DNA of 64,000 nucleotides from Adiantum capillus-veneris (GCA_014529385.2 CM043959.1:52141753-52205752); one strand, 5' to 3'; counted from the stretch's first letter, positions 32,675 to 43,702 are shown. The notes: a model not told the origin generated them from the sequence alone. Translations and numbers: made by a program.

Positions 32675-33532
32675 AGTCTTCCCCCTTTAGGTGAAGTAGA
32701 TTCTCCTTTCAGGGAACTTCATGTTGGCAGCCATGCGGTTGAACCATGGTATCCCTAGGATAACATCCTCATGTTGGAGAGAAGAGATGAAGAAGTCTTT
32801 TTTGTCGACATAGCTTTGGACATGAAGCCTCAACTTCCCAATCAAGGGAGTAATGGAGGCTTGTTGTCCCTTGAAAGCGGCATCGGCCGTTACAGCATCC
32901 CCCATCTCAAAAGCTTGAATGCCCAACTTGGTGGCCAACTCCATTGATATGAAGTTGAGACCAGAACCAGGGTCAAACAGGATGAAAGCATCATGCTCCC
33001 TTACCTTTCCCCAAGCATAGGAGAGAGGTGATCCTTTGCAATGAGTATTCTCTTTTGAAGCTTCGATTGTGGAAGCTCTAGGAGTCTCATTGCGAGCATT
33101 TCTTTTGGGGCAAGAACGATAGCCATGTCCTTGCTCCCCACACTTAAAACATTTGTGATCCTTGCGAAAAGTTTCAAGCTCTTCAGGAGAGAGTAATTTT
33201 TTACCTTTGTAAACTCCTTTCTCCTTGGACCGATTGTTGTTGTTGTTGTTGGAATGGCCATGGGAAAAATTTTGGGCATTAATTTTTCCCTTTGCATCAC
33301 TTTTGTCTTTATTTTCCATGGGTCTGACATTCCGTCTAGCCCCTTGTTGGAAATTGATGCGTGAAGCAACCATGGTATGATGGATTACTTCGCTGATAGA
33401 GTCAGGCCATTGAGAGTTGACATACTCGGCCATCTCCTCAGGTAATCCTACACAGAATTGTTGTTTTCGCTCAACAAAGTCTATCTTTTGAAAGACAGTA
33501 GCCTTGAGATGTAAATTCCAAAACTTGTCCAC
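32675..33532 (-). pseudogene. A2 gag C-terminus, zinc knuckle and protease
   Basis: Continues the gag frame directly after a TAA at 33533-33535. Order: matrix/capsid tail (FWNLHLKATVFQKIDF), zinc knuckle CFKCGEQGHGYRSC (about 33111-33152), protease starting LSYAWGKVREHDAFILFDPG with the active site as DPGSG, and DVILGIPWFNRM, the ILG(M/I)PWL-like protease flap end. The frame stops with TAA at 32687-32689 and the pol frame resumes in the same phase. Gag, protease and pol of family A therefore form one continuous frame in the ancestor. Confidence 0.88.
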
Positions 33533-34435
33533 TTATTTGTGGATAGACTCATGAGAGAGAAGCCTTAAAGTCCGCCATTCGGTGAGCACTTTGTCATTTG
33601 CATAACTTGCAAGGAATTGCTTCATGATGGAAATTCGTAGAGTTTTCCATGTCTTTGGTGCTTTGCCATTGCCTCGAAGACTATCCCACCATTGACGAGC
33701 CGATTTTTGGAAGTGCATAGCTACATGGCATAGCTTGGAGGACTCCGTGAAGCCCTCGTCTCCAAAGGCCGTATCAAATTGTTGGATGAAGGCCAATACT
33801 TTGTCGGTAGCACCAAAGGTTCCATCATAGGTGAGAAAAGAGATACTCTTTCCTCCCTCTTTGAACTTCTTGAGCTTTTGTGACTTTTGCCATGCAGGGT
33901 AAGATTTGCGATGTCCTCCCCTCTTATATTCTCTAGGAGAATAGCCATAGCGCTCATCGGTAGAGGAGGAAGATGAAGAAGAAGGAGAAGAGGGTGACCT
34001 CTTTCTTGCCCTTTTCTTCCTTGGTTTCCTCTCTTCCCTTTTGGAGTGACGAGGAGGACTATGGGTTAACCGTTTCCTCTTGGGAGGAGTTGGTGATCGT
34101 TTAGTCCTCCTTCTTTGTGGAGCCACATCTTCGGAGGAATTTAGGGATTCATTGCTTTCTTGATCTTTGGATTCCTCCTCTAGTATGGGAGAGAGTCTTC
34201 TTTTGGGGGTCTCTTCAAGAGGCCTCGTAAGCTCTCTCTCCTCTTGGAGAGGAAAGGAAATCCCATAAGCACGAAGTTGTTGAGTAACTTCGGCTTGCAA
34301 AGTGGGGTTTCCCATAGCTTGTTGCAACCTAGTGACAAGATAATTAACAAACATGGGAGCATCATCATTGGCACCTTCATGTGCAAAATCAAAGTTATCA
34401 ATGTTCATTCTCCTCTCTTGATTATTGTCATCCAT
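33533..34435 (-). pseudogene. A2 gag N-terminal part with Arg/Ser-rich segment
   Basis: The best start is the ATG at 34435-34433 (MDDNNQERRMNIDNFDFAHE); an upstream in-frame extension uses a non-ATG codon. Residues about 65-180 are highly charged and Arg/Ser/Pro-rich (RRRTKRSPTPPKRKR, RKRSPSSPSSSSSSS), then comes the capsid-like part (KSISFLTYDGTFGATDKVLA, CHVAMHFQKSARQWW). Gag ends early at TAA 33533-33535, where A3 has a Tyr codon (QKYVDKFW), so a point change is likely. The paralogous A3 copies start at 44116 and 49150. Confidence 0.9.
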
Positions 34436-34837
34436 ACTAATTAAACTTACATGTTTACTTAGTGTATGCTTTGGCAATTCAAAACCTTAGTTGCTACTCC
34501 TCTTAGCCTTTGAAAATAGGCACTTAAGTATCTACACCCACAACTCGAATTGGTTAATTATAGAGAGTAGTGGAGTGAGTCTAACATAGCGAAGTTGTCG
34601 AGGGATAGCTCCTTTTGAACTTCTTATGGCTCACTAATGGTAAAGCCATAGGCAAGTCTAAATAGACTCCATTATTAAGTCCAAAGCTCCCGAGGTGTGC
34701 ACCATCCCACATAGTGGGCTCAACAAAACCGATAAAAATAGATCCCAGTCCCACTTACCCTAATATAATTAACAAAATCAACCATTAATAGGCTACTTAA
34801 GGACCTCTCTTCTTAAGCAAGAAAAGAGAAACCAAAT

Positions 34838-34849
34838 GCTCTGATACCA
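34838..34849 (-). other. A2 primer binding site (initiator Met tRNA)
   Basis: The minus strand reads TGGTATCAGAGC, complementary to the 3' end of plant initiator-Met tRNA, one base after the LTR end. It primes minus-strand DNA synthesis. The leader 34436-34837 between it and gag is non-coding. Confidence 0.9.
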
Positions 34850-34850
34850 A

Positions 34851-36228
34851 TGCAATGGAAATGGCCTATGAACTTTAACAGTAGCAGAATTAGGAAAGTA
34901 GGTGAAGCACTTTTAAGAGATTACTTTGTGAGCATAGCGGGTGAACTTAATTGATGGTAGCAACATAAACATGGTACTTAGTTAACTTGCCCCATGAACA
35001 ATACTTTTGCAAGAGAGAGAGTTTAGAGAACATGACAATAGTTGAGGACCGGATTCATATGGAGCCGGTCCCCCCTCCAATAGGCATTTGTATTATAGTT
35101 TCTCCCAAACTTGCTACAATACAGAGTCTTTGTGTTCCTTGTGACCTTGGTGATGCAATGAAGATGGAAACCTTCATGCATCACAAACATAACATAACAT
35201 AAACTTGAAGAAAGCATTAACTATCCCAAGCCTCAGTCCCAAGGCCTCAAACACCTTCGAAGGTGGAGAGAGCTAGCGGGGAATGAGGATAGGGAAGAGG
35301 AAGAAGAAACATTCCATAGGAGAAAGAAGTAGTTCCTCACTTATCATTACTCTTCTTGCTAGCATACATAATAGCATAGTAATGGGGATGGAGAAGATGG
35401 AAAGCTTAAGCATTGAAGCATGAATCTTGGTTGGAATTGCATTCCATAGCCAAGAGTATTGGCGTAGGCTTTCACTCTCACAAGCTTGGAGAAGGAGGTG
35501 GTGTTTCTCAACTTTCACCAAGTGAGAATGGTGTCTCTAATGAGTGTGTGTGATGGTGTATATCCCCCTAGAACCCCCTTTCTTGCTTTGGGCGAAAATT
35601 CTACTTGCTACAAGCTCATTGGACCCCTCTCCCCTTAGCCAATCACATCTAGCATGTAGTCAAGCATATGGGTAGTCTTTTGACAAGTGTCCTCCTTACC
35701 CCTTAGAGAGAGAGAGCTTGAAAATATCTAGATATTTGTTAGGTGGAAGTAAAAGCTCATTGGACCCCTCTTTAGCCCAACCAATAGCATTCAAGCACCC
35801 ATGTGGCTAAGCTTAGTGAGAGTCTGACATGTGTCCCATGTGCTCTTTTAGAATTCCCCTAACTTTGAGATTTTTATGCATAGGAAGTTTCTCAAGCAAC
35901 TTCCTCATTAAGTGAGTAGGTTCTCTTTTTGACTCAAGCATCTTACCTCCCATGCATAGGAAGCTTCTCAAGCAACTTCCTCATTAAATGTGACAAGTAC
36001 CTCAAGTACCTTAATCATCAAGCACGACAAGCACCTTAGGTGGAGTTCCCACCTCAAGCATAGCCCTAGCTTGCCTAAGTTTAGGTCGGGTTCCCACCTC
36101 AAGCACAACCCTAGCTTGCCTAAGTTTAGATCGGGTTCCCACCTCAAGCATAGCCCTAGCTTGCCTAAGTTTAGATCAGGTTCCCACCTCAAGCACAACC
36201 CTAGCTTGCCTAAGGTTCTCACCTCAAG
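34851..36228 (-). mobile_element. 5' LTR of A2, missing its outer end
   Basis: From its CA end at 34851 this follows the reverse of the A3 LTR through blocks such as CATTCCATAGCCAAGAGTATT, CCTTCGAAGGTGGAGAG and GACAAGTGTCC. It contains a 45-bp tandem array. The outer 250 or so bases, including the TGTCATAA terminus, are absent: at 36229 the opposite-strand LTR of A3 begins. The two LTRs therefore sit head to head. Confidence 0.82.
36040..36225. repeat. Tandem array, about 45-bp unit x 4
   Basis: The unit GGTTCCCACCTCAAGCACAA followed by CCCTAGCTTGCCTAAGTTTA repeats four times within the A2 LTR; translated, it gives a 15-residue repeat. Successive units alternate GCATAG and GCACAA, which suggests duplication in pairs. 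The A3 LTR has only one clear copy (near 36481-36530, reverse strand). Confidence 0.88.
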
Positions 36229-37146
36229 TGTCATAAAAACTAATATCTAACCAAATGATTTTCTCATATTAAATTGATCACTTAATGTGGGAGAATAAAT
36301 GGAAACAAGGGTTAAGATATAGACATGTGCTTATAGATCTATCTCAACACGGGGCCAATGGTAAAGGAGCCCAAATGAGAGATGGTCTATCAAAGAGCAA
36401 GGCTAACCAATGGAGAATAAGACCTTAGGGTTAGCTTCATTGAAGACCTCCAATAATGTGTGTAAAAGTCCTTTGACCTTAGGTAAGCTAGGGCTGAGCT
36501 TGAGGCGCGGGAACCCGACCCAGCTCAAGGTGCTTGTCCTGCTTGATGACTAAGGTTCTTGAGGTGCTTGATGATTGAGGTGCTTGAGATGCTTGAGGTG
36601 CTTAATGATTGAGATGCTTGAGGTGCCTGACATGCTTGAGATGTTAGGGTTACACTTGAGGCGAGAACCCAGCCCAAGCTTAAAGTGCTTAAGGGCCAAA
36701 CTTGTGGTGGGAACTGGGCCTATTCATGAGGGGTTGAGGTGTCAAAAAGTCAAAGATTCAATCCCTACAAGGAGGGGGTGATCCCTACATGAGGGGGGAT
36801 GAGAGAGAACACCCACATAGTCACACAAGGCATGCATGGTACAACGAAACCAAAAGGGACACTTGTCAAGTTCCTCCTCATGTTGCCCTCATGGTGTGCC
36901 TAAAGCCTATTGGTTGGCCACCCAAGGGATCCAATGATAATTTAGGGGATTTAATTAATTGATTTTGCATTTATCAAGTCCTCTCTCTCAAAGGGGAAAG
37001 GGGGACACTTGTCCCAAGGCTACCCTTGCTGCTTGTAATGCCTCCTGCTTATGATTGGCTAGGCCTGGAGGGGTCCAATGAGCTTCAAGAATGAGCTACA
37101 AGGGGGGGTCGACCCAAGCAAGCTAGGGGGTTGCTTAGGGGGTATA
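36229..37146 (+). mobile_element. A3 5' LTR, left part
   Basis: Begins TGTCATAAAAACTAATATC, the intact family A LTR start, and continues to the copia insertion at 37147. With the right part (42753-43701) the LTR would be about 1.86 kb. It contains a degenerate array of GAGGTGCTTGA-type motifs at 36545-36660. The matching start of the inner LTR is at 48453. Confidence 0.88.
37142..37146 (+). repeat. Target site duplication of the copia element, left copy
   Basis: GTATA; the right copy is at 42753-42757. Confidence 0.93.
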
Positions 37147-37977
37147 TGTTAAGTATGGATCTTGATTTACCCTTGTCATTTTCTGTGGTAAAAGCGCACA
37201 TTTGTAAGGCCCCCATTATGAGGAGAAGCCATCGTGCGTGAAGGAAAATCACTCATCGGAAACCAAAATTTTCACGGACAAGAATCAGGGGCAACTTTAA
37301 AGGCCTCGGGGATGGAGGCACCCGAGACTTTTTTTCGTCGGAATATTCTTTTTTGCCGGAATATTATGGCCGGACGGCGGCTGGAAAGTGGTCGGAAAAC
37401 AACTGGTCGGTTGGCTGGTGGCCGGTAGTCAATGGCCGATGGCCGGTGGTCAGAAGTCAATGCCGGTGGCCGGTGGTCGGAAGTCAATGGCCGGTGGCCG
37501 GTGGCCGAATTCAATGGCCGATGGCCGAATTCAAAAGTGGACTTGTCTTCTCAAGGGCGGCCACACATGGGCGGATTGGAGGGTCCGATTTGGACTTATT
37601 CGCACAAGGGCGGCTACACATGGCTGTCTCTCATAAGAGAGGGCAACCCTTTTGGCCTATAAAAGGAGGCCATTTCTACACACATTTCATAGTGTGAAGT
37701 TGATGCAACAAGGTGAGTGTGAGGTGGTGAGAGTGAAGCAAGGCGGGAGCTCCATTAAGGGTATAATCCCTTTGTAAACTACTTCTTGTTTTGAAGTACT
37801 AAAGCCATTGAGTGGCTGCTTTCCCGTGGACGTAGCCCACATTGGGTGAACCACGTATATCGTGTGTACTCTCTCTCTCTCTCTCTCTCTACTCTATAAT
37901 CTCGTGTATATAAATCTGTCTCTCTCCATTAAGTAATCTACTCAATTATCTATTTAGCTACGTCTTATTTCCTAACA
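37147..37977 (+). mobile_element. Copia 5' LTR
   Basis: 831 bases, TG...CA. A TATA box CTATAAAAGG lies at 37658-37667. A GGCCGGTGG-type minisatellite at about 37405-37535 has roughly 51 more bases than in the 3' LTR. A (CT)n run at 37869-37890 lies in the transcribed part. The LTR drives transcription of the element. Confidence 0.95.
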
Positions 37978-37979
37978 AC

Positions 37980-37991
37980 TGGTATCAGAGC
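37980..37991 (+). other. Copia primer binding site (initiator Met tRNA)
   Basis: TGGTATCAGAGC two bases after the 5' LTR, the usual plant copia primer site. Confidence 0.93.
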
Positions 37992-38050
37992 AAGGTTTGC
38001 TCGTAGCTAAATTATCTCAAGGAAAGGATTCCTTGAATTGAGTGGGAGTT

Positions 38051-38914
38051 ATGGCCGAGGAAGGGAAGCTCAAGATTGAGAAGTTCAACGGCAAAAACTA
38101 CCAACATTGGAAGATGCAGATTGAAGACTATCTCTACCAAAAGGACCTCTATTTGCCACTAGGCGGTCTTGGGAAGAAGCCCGCAACAATGGTAGATGAA
38201 GCATGGATTGTCCTTGATCGAAAGGCACTGGGAACAATCCGGTTAAGCTTGGCGTCAACGGTGGCCTTCAATGTTTCGAAGATGAAGACCACGGAGGACT
38301 TGATGAAGTCACTTGACGACTTCTACGAGAAACCATCGGCATCCAATAAGGTATTTCTTATGAAGCGCTTGTTCAATCTAAAGATGGCAGAGAATGGTTC
38401 AGTTGCAGAACACCTAAATGACTTTAACACAAACATAAGTCAACTTCGATCAGTGAAAATCAATTTCGATGACGAAGTGCGAGCTCTCCTTATACTATCA
38501 TCTCTACCGGATAGTTGGGACAGCCTTGTGATGGCTGTAAGTAATTCTATCTCTGACACAAATACTCTTAAGTTTGATGATGTTGTGGGTGTTCTCCTAA
38601 GCGAGGAAATGCGAAGGAGAAGCACAGGAGAATCATCAAGTGCTGCACTATCAATGGAAACAAGAGGAAGGATTAAGGAGAGGTTCAAAAACCAAAAGGG
38701 TCGTGATCGCTCAAGGCGGAGCAAGTCACACACAAAGTCAGTTCTTGAATGTTGGAACTGCGGCAAGAAGGGCCACGTCAAGAAGGATTGCTGGTCCAAG
38801 AAGAAGAAGGAGACAGAGTCTCAAGACAACAAGCCAACATCGGAGGCCAATGTGACAGGTAAAATAGAGCAAGATGCTCTAATTCTCTCATTAGACAATG
38901 TATCTAATTCCTAG
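38051..38914 (+). pseudogene. Copia Gag
   Basis: The ATG at 38051 (MAEEGKLKIEKFNGKNY) fits the family start; a GTG nine bases earlier is not needed. The capsid part has YQHWKMQIEDYLYQKDL and ALGTIRLSLASTVAFNV (UBN2/gag pattern) and DEVRALLILSSLPDSWDSLV. The zinc knuckle is CWNCGKKGHVKKDC at 38750-38791. The frame ends at TAG 38912-38914 and then continues unchanged into the protease with IVDSGASFH, where relatives usually have W-I-V/L-D-S-G-A-S. The stop therefore looks like a TGG to TAG change rather than a natural Gag end. Confidence 0.93.
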
Positions 38915-40108
38915 ATAGTAGATTCCGGGGCTTCATTCCATGCGACACCACACAAGCAACATTTCCAAGACTACACCAAAGGTAATTTTGGGTATGTATA
39001 CTTGGGAGATGATGAAGCTTATGAGATTGTCGGCAAAGGTACAATTTCTGTCAAAACTGCTAACGAAAATGAATGGAAGCTTAAAGATGTTAGGCATGTT
39101 CCTTCTCTTCGCAAAAAATTGATCTCTACAGGACAATTGGACGATGAAGGTCAAAACATTGCATTCGGAAACAAACGGTGGAAGATCTCAAAGGGATCTT
39201 TGGTGGTTGCCAAGGGTGAAAAAGTCGGTACACTTTACTTGTGTAATGTTAGCACGCAACCTTCAGCTTGTGCAGCAACTACAGAAGTTGACAGTGCGGT
39301 GTGGAACTACCGACTTGGGCATATGAGTGCCAAAGGAATGCAAATCCTTCAAACAAAGAAGCTTCTACCAGGTTTGAAAGAAGTGGACTTAGAGTTCTAT
39401 GAAGATTGTGTTTATGGTAAACAAAAGAGGGTAAAATTTCAAAAATCAGGAAATGAAAGAAAAAATAAAAAACTTGAGTTGGTTCATTTTGATGTTTGGG
39501 GTCCTGCAAGTACACCATCACTTGGTGGCTCATTGTACTATGTAACATTCATAGACGATGCGACTAGAAAAACATGGGTTTATGTCATGAAGAATAAATC
39601 CGATGTATTTTCCATATTTCAAAGGTGGAAAGCCTTTGTGGAGAATGAAACAGGTACCAAGGTTAAATGCCTCAGATCCGACAATGGAGGCGAATATTGC
39701 AGCCAAGCTTTTGAAAGCTTTTGTGCTAGCAATGGCATTCAGAGGCAAAGGACAACCCCAAGGACACCTCAACAAAATGGGATTTCGGAAAGGATGAACA
39801 GGACAATCATGGAACGAGCACGAAGCATGCGGCTACATGCAGGTCTATCGCCTGAGCTTTGGGCGGAAGCCGTAAGTACGTCTGTGTACTTAATCAATCG
39901 GTCACCCTCAACGGCATTGGATGGGGGAGTTCCAGAAGAGTCATGGACAGGTAAACCGGTGAATTATGCATTTCTCAAAGTGTTTGGGTGTGAGGCTTTC
40001 ATGCACATAGATAGAAGCCTAAGATCAAAGTTAGATGCAAAGTCCAAAAAGTGTTTATTCATTGGCTATGGAGAAGGAGACTTTGGGTATCGCCTATGGA
40101 ATCCTTGA
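38915..40108 (+). pseudogene. Copia protease and integrase
   Basis: In frame with Gag after the TAG. Protease: IVDSGASFHATP at 38915. The pre-integrase zinc region reads WNYRLGHMSAKG and YEDCVYGKQKRVKF, with Asn and Tyr where the first His and first Cys normally stand, so the zinc site is probably damaged. The integrase core has HFDVWGPA, RSDNGGEYCS and NGISERMNRT, with D, D and E intact. It ends FIGYGEGDFGYRLWNP then TGA, where a frameshift near 40105 separates it from the next part (RSRDVIFNE). Confidence 0.93.
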
Positions 40109-41912
40109 AGATGGTGAAATCTTAAGGAGTAGGGATGTAATTTTTAATGAACAAAATATGTACAAAGATTACTTGGAAAGAAAACAAACAAAAGAAACAG
40201 GTGATGAGTACATGGAGCTTGAGGACGGTGAAAACTCAAGGACCGCAAACGGTGACAATGTGCAACAACGTCAACCAAATGAGGAGCCTCAACCTATTCC
40301 CCGAAGATCTACAAGAGCAAGTAGACCTCCAAAAAGGTTTGTTCCTTCCTTCAACCATCTCTTGATCTCAAATTCTGGAGAGCCGGAATCATATGAAGAA
40401 GCTATGAAACATGAATCCAAAGAAGAATGGACGAAGAGCATGCAAGTGGAGATGGACTCACTACATCGCAACCAAACATGGGAGTTGGTTGAGTTTCCTA
40501 AAGGTAAGCGGGCACTTCAAAACAAATGGGTGTACAAGCTAAAGGAAGAAGAAGGTGGGAAGAAAAGGTACAAGTCTAGGCTTGTGGTAAAAGGTTTTTC
40601 TCAAAAGAAAGGTACTGAATTCAATGAAATATTTTCTCCTGTTGTAAAAATGAACTCAATTAGGCTTGTCTTAAGCCTTGTGGCTGCTCATGATCTAAAT
40701 CTCGAGCAAATGGATGTAAATACGGCATTCCCTCACGGTGACTTAGAGGAGGAAATCTACATGCTTGAACCAAAGGGGTATGAAGTAAAAGGTAAGGAGA
40801 AAATGGTTTGCAGATTAAAGAAGAGCTTGTATGGTTTAAAGCAAGCATCAAGACAATGGTACTTGAAGTTTGATCGATGGATGTTGGATCATGGATTCAC
40901 AAGATGCAACTCGGATCACTGCGTCTACATGGAGAATTTGGGAGATGGGAAATTCATCATCCTAATGTTGTATGTTGATGACATGTTTATTGCAAGTGCT
41001 AACATACAGGACATCAAAGACCTAAAAGAGGAGCCGTCCAAATCTTTTTCAATGAAAGATTTAGGTGCTGCAAAGAGGATACTTGGTATGAAAATATCAA
41101 GGGACAAGATGAAGAAGACAATAAAGCTATCTCAAGAAGATTACATCAAGAAGGTACTAGAAAGGTTTGCAATGCAAAATGCAAAACCAGTTTCTACACC
41201 TTTGGCTGGTCATTTTAAACTAACGAAGGATATGTGTCCAAAGACACAAGAGGAGATAGCCTATATGTCTAAAGTTCCATATGCTGCAGCGGTAGGTTCT
41301 CTAATGTATGCTATGGTCTGGACAAGGCCAGACATTGCACATGCAGTGGGAGTTGTGAGTAGGTTCATGGACAACCCAGGTAAAGAGCATTGGCAAGCTG
41401 TGAAGTGGATACTTAGGTATCTAAAAGGGACAACAACAAATGCTTTGTATTTTGGAGGAACTGATATTTTTCTAGAAGGGTATGCTGATGCAGATATGGC
41501 AGGTGACAAAGATACTCGAAGGAGCACTATTGGCTATGTGTTCACGGTTGGAGGCACAACAGTAAGCTGGGCTTCAAAGCTGCAGAAAGTGGTTTCACTT
41601 TCTACCACGGAAGCAAAGTATGTAGCAATGACGGAGGCAAGCAAAGAAATTCTGTGGCTTCACAAATTCTTGGAAGAGCTTGGATTCAAACAAGACAATT
41701 GTGTCTTGTACAGTCTTGCGAAGAACTCAGCCTTTCATTCAAGGACAAAGCACATTGAGGTGAGATATCACTTCATACGCACTCTTTTGGAAGAGGGACA
41801 ACTAAAGCTAGGAAAGGTGCATACAAGTGAAAATCCTGCAGACATGTTTACAAAGGTGGTCAACAAGGAGAAGTTGAGCTTTTGCTCATCTTCAATCGGC
41901 ATTCAAGGATAA
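40109..41912 (+). pseudogene. Copia reverse transcriptase and RNase H
   Basis: The open frame runs 40035-41912 and is meaningful from about 40105 (ILRSRDVIFNEQNMY). RT motifs: YKSRLVVKGFSQKKG, MDVNTAFPHGDLEEEIYM, SLYGLKQASRQWY and LYVDDMFIAS with the catalytic DD. RNase H: GYADADMAGDKDTRRSTIGY, WASKLQKVVSLSTTEAKYVA. The segment VLYSLAKNSAFHSRTKHIEV lacks about seven residues (C-D-S-Q-S-A-like) that carry a catalytic Asp in relatives, so RNase H is probably dead. The rest of RT looks intact. Confidence 0.94.
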
Positions 41913-41961
41913 GAAGCTAGAATGGAAAGCAGTCACAGGTTTGGTTTGGAGATCAGTCTCC

Positions 41962-41972
41962 AAGTGGGAGAT
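41962..41972 (+). other. Copia polypurine tract
   Basis: AAGTGGGAGAT immediately before the 3' LTR TGTTAAG; a standard copia plus-strand priming site. Confidence 0.88.
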
Positions 41973-42752
41973 TGTTAAGTATGGAGCCTGATTTACCCTT
42001 GTAATTTTCTGTGGTAAAAGCGCACATTTGTAAGGCCCTCATTATGAGGAGAAGCCATCGTGCGTGAAGGAAAATCACTCACCGGAAACCAAAATTTTCA
42101 CGGACAAGAATCAGGGGCAACTTTAAAGGCCTCGGGGGCGGAGGCGCCCGAGACTTTTTTTCGCCGAAATATTCTTTTTCGCCGGAATATTATGGCCGGA
42201 CGGCGGCCGGAAAGTGGTTTGAAAACAACCGGTGGGTTGGTCGGTGGCCGGTAGTCAATGGCCGATGGCCGGTGGTCGGAAGTCAATGGCCGGTGGCCGG
42301 TGGCCGAATTCAAAAGCGGACTTGTCTTCTCAAGGGTGGCCACACATGGGCGGATTGGAGGGTCCGATTTGGACTTATTTGCACAAGGGCGGCTACACAT
42401 GGCTGTCTCTCATAAGAGAGGGCAGCCCTTTTGGCCTATAAAAGGAGGCCATTCCTACACACATTTCATAGTGTGAAGTTGATGCAACAAGGTGAGTGTG
42501 AGGTGGTGAGAGTGAAGCAAGGCGGGAGCTCCATTAAGGGTATAATCCCTTTGTAAACTAATTCTTGTTTTGAAGTACTAAAGCCATTGAGTGGCTGCTT
42601 TCTCGTGGACGTAGCCCACATTGGGTGAACCACGTATATCGTGTGTACTCTCTCTCTCTCTCTCTACTCTATAATCTCGTGTATATAAATCTGTCTCTCT
42701 CCATTAAGTAATCTACTCAATTATCTATTTAGCTACGTCTTATTTCCTAACA
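41973..42752 (+). mobile_element. Copia 3' LTR
   Basis: 780 bases, matching the 5' LTR apart from about 25-30 substitutions by eye, a shorter GGCCGGTGG array and a shorter (CT)n run. A TATA box lies at 42437-42446. Confidence 0.95.
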
Positions 42753-43509
42753 GTATACTCACCCACACACACTCACAAACACTCTCATGGTGTGCTAGGC
42801 AAGGTGCAAGAGCTCCATCTCCTTCTCCAAGATCCTTGAGAAGTTGAGAGCCTACACCAACACTCTTGGCTATGGAATGCAAATCCAACCAAGAGCTATG
42901 ATTCAATGCTTAAGCTTTCCATCTTCTCCATCTTCATTACTATGATATTATGTATGCTAAGCAAGAAGAGTGATGATAAGTGAGGAATTATTTCTTTCTC
43001 CTATGGAATACTTCTTCTTCCTCTTCCCTACCCTCATTCCCTGCTAGCTCTCTCCACCTTCGAAGGTGTTTGAGGTCTTGGGACTGAGGCTTGGGATAGT
43101 TAATGCTTTCCACAAAGTGCATGTTATGCTTATTGCAAGAAGGCTAATGGTTTATTGCAAGTAGATTAGCTACTTAATGCAAGTAGATTAATTGTATTGC
43201 AAGGAAGATTAATTGTTGCTTTAGGCACAAGTTGATGCATAAAAGTATACATCCTCATGCACTCAAATGATTCAAGGAACACAAAGACTAATGATGTTCA
43301 CGAGTTCTTGATTGTTTTCAAGCTAAGATTGATTGTTGATATTATGCAAAATCTTGGTGTATGAAGCTTCCATCTCCATACTGCCAAAGAGGTCTCAAGG
43401 AACACAAAGATTGTATTGTACCAAGTCTCTCTTAATGAGAGAATCTATAATACAAATGCCTTTTGGAGGGGGGACCGTAATCCGGTCCTCAACTGTTGTC
43501 ATATTCTCT

Positions 43510-43556
<47 letters not shown>

Positions 43557-43701
43557 CAAAGGTATTGCTCATGCCTAGTTAATTAAGTGTTATGATTAAG
43601 TTGCTACCACCAATTAAGTTCACCATCTATGCTCTCAAAGTTGCTCACTCTAATTCTCTTAATTCCGCTATTCTCTAAGTTCATAGGCCATTTCCATTAC
43701 A
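42753..43701 (+). mobile_element. A3 5' LTR, right part
   Basis: Continues the family A LTR from the target duplication to CCATTACA at 43701. It contains CATCTCCTTCTCCAAG, CCTTCGAAGGTGTTTGAGG and a (CT)n run at 43514-43554; the A2 LTR has the same blocks in reverse. The segment from 43560 onward recurs almost unchanged at 48594. Confidence 0.88.
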
Positions 43702-43702
43702 T

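Larger units (their letters stand above)
37147..42752 (+). mobile_element. Ty1/copia retrotransposon, almost complete, nested in the A3 LTR
   Basis: 5606 bases bounded by LTRs with TGTTAAG...CCTAACA ends and flanked by the direct repeat GTATA (37142-37146 and 42753-42757), a perfect 5-bp target duplication. The order LTR, initiator-Met primer site, Gag, protease, integrase, RT, RNase H, polypurine tract, LTR defines copia. It interrupts the family A LTR cleanly, so it is the youngest element here. Confidence 0.97.

Noticed and set aside
36040-36225. CRISPR-like regular repeats
   Set aside because: Units are contiguous without spacers, lie inside an LTR, and the context is a plant genome.
35990-36250. 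86-88-codon repetitive frames as a repeat protein gene
   Set aside because: They are translations of the 45-bp LTR array; its unit is a multiple of three, so frames stay open.
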